This document shows positions 5,569 to 8,162 of a DNA stretch of 8,162 nucleotides, piece after piece. Under the pieces are notes generated by a model. The model did not search any database. It was not told where the DNA came from and saw nothing but the letters and a program-made list of their open reading frames with translations. The stretch comes from Bacteroidota bacterium (GTDB taxonomy: Bacteria; Bacteroidota; Bacteroidia; Bacteroidales; 4484-276), in assembly GCA_013203545.1 (NCBI GenBank), contig JABMQA010001093.1, forward strand, positions 1 to 8,162. The letters are read 5' to 3'. The position numbers and the translations under genes are program-made. Every line of letters begins with the position of its first letter. Position 1 is the first letter of the stretch.

Positions 5569-7590
5569 TTGGACTTTCAATTAACATCCGAATACAAACC
5601 AACAGGAGATCAGCCGCAAGCAATCAGGCAACTTGTTGAGGGGTTGAACAGGAATGACCCGGCGCAGGTTCTACTTGGTGTTACCGGATCGGGAAAAACA
5701 TTTACCATTGCCAATGTATTGAACGAATTAAACAGGCCCGCGCTTGTGTTGAGTCACAACAAAACCCTGGCGGCCCAACTATATGGCGAGTTTAAGCAGT
5801 TTTTCCCCAATAATGCGGTCGAATATTTTGTTTCCTATTATGATTATTACCAGCCCGAAGCTTTTATCCCGGTAACAAATACTTACATCGAAAAGGACCT
5901 TTCGATAAATGATGAAATTGAAAAACTTCGCCTGAGCACAACATCGGCTTTATTGTCGGGACGAAGGGATGTAGTGGTCGTTTCGTCGGTTTCATGCATT
6001 TATGGCATCGGCAATCCGGATGATTTCACAAGCAACCTTATCAAACTGAAGGTGGGCGACCGGATTTCCCGGAATACGTTATTGCTTGATCTGGTGGCCG
6101 CTTTATATTCCAGAAATGAAGTTGAACTTTCCCACGGAAATTTCAGGGTGAAGGGCGATATCATTGATGTTTTTCCAGCCTATGCCGATTTTTTATTCAG
6201 AATTACACTCTGGGACGATGAAATTGAATCGTTGAATATCATTAACCCTGTAACGGGGAAAATTACCGAAACAAATGATGAAATTTCAATCTACCCGGCC
6301 AATATTTTTGTAACCTCCAAGGAGAAAATGAAATCCTCGTTGGGTGAAATTCAGGCCGATATGTTTAAACAGGCCCAGTACTTCAGGGATATCGGTAAAA
6401 ACCTGGAAGCCAAAAGGCTGGAAGACCGGGTTAGTTATGATATTGAGATGATGCGCGAACTTGGATATTGTTCTGGAATTGAAAATTATTCGCGTTATTT
6501 TGACGGGAGAAACCCGGGAACCCGACCTTTTTGTTTGCTCGATTATTTCCCGGAAGATTATATCATGGTTGTGGATGAAAGCCATGTGACTATGCCACAG
6601 TTACGGGCTATGTACGGAGGTGACAGGTCGAGGAAGCAAACCCTGGTGGAGTTTGGTTTCAGGTTGCCGTCAGCCATGGATAACCGACCACTGAAATTTG
6701 TTGAGTTTGAAGCCATGACCGGGCAAACTATTTATGTAAGTGCCACACCTGCTGAGTACGAATTGCAGCAATGTGAAGGTATTATAGTGGAGCAGTTGAT
6801 AAGGCCTACAGGGCTGCTTGATCCGGTTATTGAGGTCAGGCCCAGTTTAAACCAGATTGATGACCTGCTGGATGAAATTGATATTGTAATCAACCGGGGC
6901 GAGAGAATTTTGGTTACCACACTCACTAAGCGAATGGCAGAGGAACTGGATAAGTATTTTCTGAAAATAAACATTAAAAGCCGGTATATTCATTCGGATA
7001 TTGATACGATTCAAAGGGTTGAAATTATGCGTGATCTCAGGCTGGGAGAGTTTGATGTTCTGGTGGGCGTAAACCTCCTTCGCGAAGGCCTGGATTTACC
7101 TGAAGTATCGTTGGTGGCAATTCTCGATGCAGATAAGGAAGGGTTTCTGAGATCGGAAAGATCATTAACCCAAACTGCTGGAAGGGCAGCCAGAAACATC
7201 AATTCCAAAGTTATAATGTATGCTGATAAGATTACCAATTCGATGAAAAAAACCATTGATGAGACCAATCGACGCAGAGAAACCCAGCTTAAATACAATG
7301 CAGAGAACAACATTATACCCCGATCACTTAAAAAATCGATGGAATCCATATTGGAGCAAACTTCCGTGGCAGGCTCAAAGACAAAAACTGCCAGGCATTA
7401 CGCCGGAAATCCCGAAATTGATATTGCTGCTGATCCGGTGGTACAATACATGAGTAAGGCTGAAATTGAAAAAGCAATAAAAATGGCTAAGAAAAAGATG
7501 CAAGATGCTGTTAAAGAGCTTGATTTTATTGAAGCCGCACATTTAAGGGATGAAATATTCGGACTTGAAAACTTGCTGAAACAAAAGTAA
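5569..7590 (+). CDS. uvrB: Excinuclease ABC subunit UvrB, TTG start
   Basis: UvrB is the damage-verifying helicase-like subunit of the UvrABC nucleotide excision repair complex. It is loaded by UvrA, opens DNA around a lesion, and recruits UvrC. The 673-residue length is normal. From the TTG start the protein begins MDFQLTSEYKPTGDQP, the expected UvrB N-terminus. Visible motifs are Walker A GVTGSGKT (37-44), the beta-hairpin tyrosines Y90, Y91, Y93 and Y94 before QPEAF, DESH (336-339), SATP (391-394), the GVNLLREGLDLPEV stretch from 500, and QTAGRAARN (535-543) with the arginine fingers. A UVR motif at about 636-671 binds UvrC or UvrA. All key residues are intact. The frame is open to a GTG at 5500, but that would add 23 unrelated residues that span the promoter. 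The gene has its own promoter and a terminator at its stop. Confidence 0.97.
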   Translation: MDFQLTSEYKPTGDQPQAIRQLVEGLNRNDPAQVLLGVTGSGKTFTIANVLNELNRPALVLSHNKTLAAQLYGEFKQFFPNNAVEYFVSYYDYYQPEAFIPVTNTYIEKDLSINDEIEKLRLSTTSALLSGRRDVVVVSSVSCIYGIGNPDDFTSNLIKLKVGDRISRNTLLLDLVAALYSRNEVELSHGNFRVKGDIIDVFPAYADFLFRITLWDDEIESLNIINPVTGKITETNDEISIYPANIFVTSKEKMKSSLGEIQADMFKQAQYFRDIGKNLEAKRLEDRVSYDIEMMRELGYCSGIENYSRYFDGRNPGTRPFCLLDYFPEDYIMVVDESHVTMPQLRAMYGGDRSRKQTLVEFGFRLPSAMDNRPLKFVEFEAMTGQTIYVSATPAEYELQQCEGIIVEQLIRPTGLLDPVIEVRPSLNQIDDLLDEIDIVINRGERILVTTLTKRMAEELDKYFLKINIKSRYIHSDIDTIQRVEIMRDLRLGEFDVLVGVNLLREGLDLPEVSLVAILDADKEGFLRSERSLTQTAGRAARNINSKVIMYADKITNSMKKTIDETNRRRETQLKYNAENNIIPRSLKKSMESILEQTSVAGSKTKTARHYAGNPEIDIAADPVVQYMSKAEIEKAIKMAKKKMQDAVKELDFIEAAHLRDEIFGLENLLKQK

Positions 7591-7620
7591 TACCGTGATT
7601 CTGAGGTATTGCTTTATTTT
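7584..7620 (+). terminator. Probable intrinsic terminator of uvrB, overlapping its stop codon
   Basis: AAAGTAATACC (7584-7594) pairs with GGTATTGCTTT (7605-7615) to form an 11-bp stem with one T-G wobble and a 10-nt loop. ATTTT follows (7616-7620). The left arm contains the uvrB stop codon TAA at 7588-7590. The stem is AT-rich and the T-run short, so termination may be partial. Its position at the end of the gene supports the call. Confidence 0.55.
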
Positions 7621-7682
7621 AATAATTTCCAATCTTGGTGAAAGATTTAGTAAAATAAATCGAACATAAATCAAAAGAATGA

Positions 7683-7690
7683 TATATTTG
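7683..7690 (+). promoter_or_regulatory. Probable -7 promoter element for the response regulator transcript
   Basis: TATATTTG is an exact TAnnTTTG match and is identical to the uvrB element at 5536-5543. Transcription would start near 7696-7698, giving a leader of about 115 nt before the response regulator ATG at 7813. No matching -33 TTTG is visible, so the promoter may be weak or need an activator. Confidence 0.5.
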
Positions 7691-7700
7691 TACATTCAAG

Positions 7701-7793
7701 ATGAATTGGGTAAAAAAGTTTTTGAGGGAAGTGGTGATTATTACACACATTATGGTGATTGTTCAAATTAAAAATTTGAATAAAATTAATTGA
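7701..7793 (+). CDS. Possible 30-residue hydrophobic leader peptide
   Basis: A short ORF starts at an ATG just past the predicted transcription start and ends at the TGA at 7791-7793, 19 nt before the response regulator ATG. The predicted peptide has a basic N-terminus (K5, K6, R9), a hydrophobic core at about residues 11-23, and a polar tail. That could be a small membrane peptide. There is no Shine-Dalgarno sequence, the message would be almost leaderless, and an ORF this short arises easily by chance. Treat it as a candidate only. Confidence 0.2.
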   Translation: MNWVKKFLREVVIITHIMVIVQIKNLNKIN

Positions 7794-7800
7794 ATTTCAA
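7733..7800. promoter_or_regulatory. Repeated and palindromic motifs upstream of the response regulator
   Basis: Two direct repeats, GGTGATTATT (7733-7742) and GGTGATTGTT (7754-7763), differ at one base and start 21 bp apart, about two helical turns. A perfect inverted repeat follows: TTCAAATT (7762-7769), AAA, AATTTGAA (7773-7780). The related motif TTGAATTTCAA (7790-7800) comes next. These could be binding sites for a regulator or a leader hairpin. The DNA is very AT-rich, so chance palindromes are also possible. Confidence 0.35.
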
Positions 7801-7812
7801 AATTGACAAATT

Positions 7813-8162
7813 ATGAAAAGAATCCTGGCAATCGATGATGAACAAAGCATTAGGTTGATTCTGGAAACTACGCTGAAGAAGAAATATGAAGTAGTTACAA
7901 AAAATGACGGTGAAGAGGGATACTACTGGATGATTAAGGAAAAAAATATGCCGGATTTAATAATTTGCGATATCCAGATGCCAAACCTTGACGGATATAA
8001 TTTTCTTAAACGTATTAGGAACAGTGGTTTTTTCGGCGATATCCCAATTATCATGCTTTCGGGTGAAGAGCAGAGTAAGGAACGTGTAAAATGTTACCAG
8101 TTGATGGCGCAGGATTACCTTACAAAGCCTTTTAACCCTGTTGAATTAATTGAATTGATTGA
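7813..8162 (+). CDS. Response regulator receiver-domain protein, cut at the window end
   Basis: The 116 residues visible form an almost complete CheY-like receiver domain. Phosphorylation-site residues are present: acidic pair D8-D9, phosphoacceptor D53 in ICDIQMP (51-57), switch serine S83 in LSG, Y102 and K105 in LTKPFNP. A cognate histidine kinase would transfer phosphate to D53. The usual GADDYL before the lysine reads MAQDYL here. The gene runs off the window with no stop, so I cannot tell whether it is a stand-alone receiver or continues into an output domain. The ATG at 7813 places the start right before the first beta strand (KRILAIDDE), as expected. No Shine-Dalgarno sequence is visible. 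It lies 222 nt after uvrB, beyond a terminator and behind its own promoter, so it is probably a separate unit. Confidence 0.9.
   Translation, partial: MKRILAIDDEQSIRLILETTLKKKYEVVTKNDGEEGYYWMIKEKNMPDLIICDIQMPNLDGYNFLKRIRNSGFFGDIPIIMLSGEEQSKERVKCYQLMAQDYLTKPFNPVELIELI

Noticed and set aside
5381..5584. 67-codon forward ORF in the EEP-uvrB gap
   Set aside because: It covers the interior of the inverted-repeat element and runs over the uvrB promoter, ribosome binding site and start. Its composition does not resemble a protein and it has no ribosome binding site.
7011..7349. 112-codon reverse-strand ORF inside uvrB
   Set aside because: It is antisense to the conserved helicase motifs V and VI of UvrB and has no independent support.
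1..8162. CRISPR array, tRNA, rRNA, integrase or a defence gene cluster
   Set aside because: No regularly spaced repeats, cloverleaf, rRNA-like stretch, recombinase or known defence domain is visible. The genes are mostly core housekeeping genes.

Overview
The window reads as chromosomal DNA of a Bacteroidota bacterium, most likely class Bacteroidia. Four things point there. The gene order is mutL, rhomboid, rhomboid, endonuclease/exonuclease/phosphatase (EEP) protein, which I know from this phylum. The second rhomboid has a C-terminal tail resembling the DUF6576 domain. Three good matches to the Bacteroidota -7 promoter element TAnnTTTG sit in intergenic DNA. Shine-Dalgarno signals are mostly weak. 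Base composition is moderately AT-rich throughout, and all genes are on the + strand.

Layout. Bases 1-232 hold no gene I can support and end in a likely promoter. A small C-terminally anchored membrane protein (233-496) follows, then mutL (544-2394), two rhomboid proteases (2440-3291 and 3295-4227) and a membrane-anchored EEP-fold phosphohydrolase (4256-5359). Gaps of 3 to 47 nt suggest one transcript. Directly after the EEP stop codon lies a 147-bp segment (5363-5509) bounded by 18-bp inverted repeats that match at 17 of 18 positions. It looks like a small non-autonomous transposon (MITE) or another palindromic intergenic element. Then comes uvrB with its own promoter, a strong ribosome binding site and a TTG start (5569-7590). 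A hairpin terminator overlaps its stop codon. A 222-bp intergenic region with a promoter, repeated motifs and a possible 30-codon leader ORF precedes a response-regulator receiver gene (7813 onward), which the window end cuts off.

How the genes work together. MutL (mismatch repair) and UvrB (nucleotide excision repair) are cytoplasmic DNA repair proteins but appear to be separate transcription units. The two rhomboids and the EEP protein are inner-membrane proteins with active sites facing the membrane or periplasm. Their linkage to mutL looks like conserved operon membership rather than an obvious shared pathway.

I did not find a clear new defence or mobile system. The best leads are the inverted-repeat element at 5363-5509, the mis-startable uvrB, the degenerate endonuclease motif in MutL, homopolymer tracts in all three membrane genes downstream of mutL, and the structured leader ahead of the response regulator.
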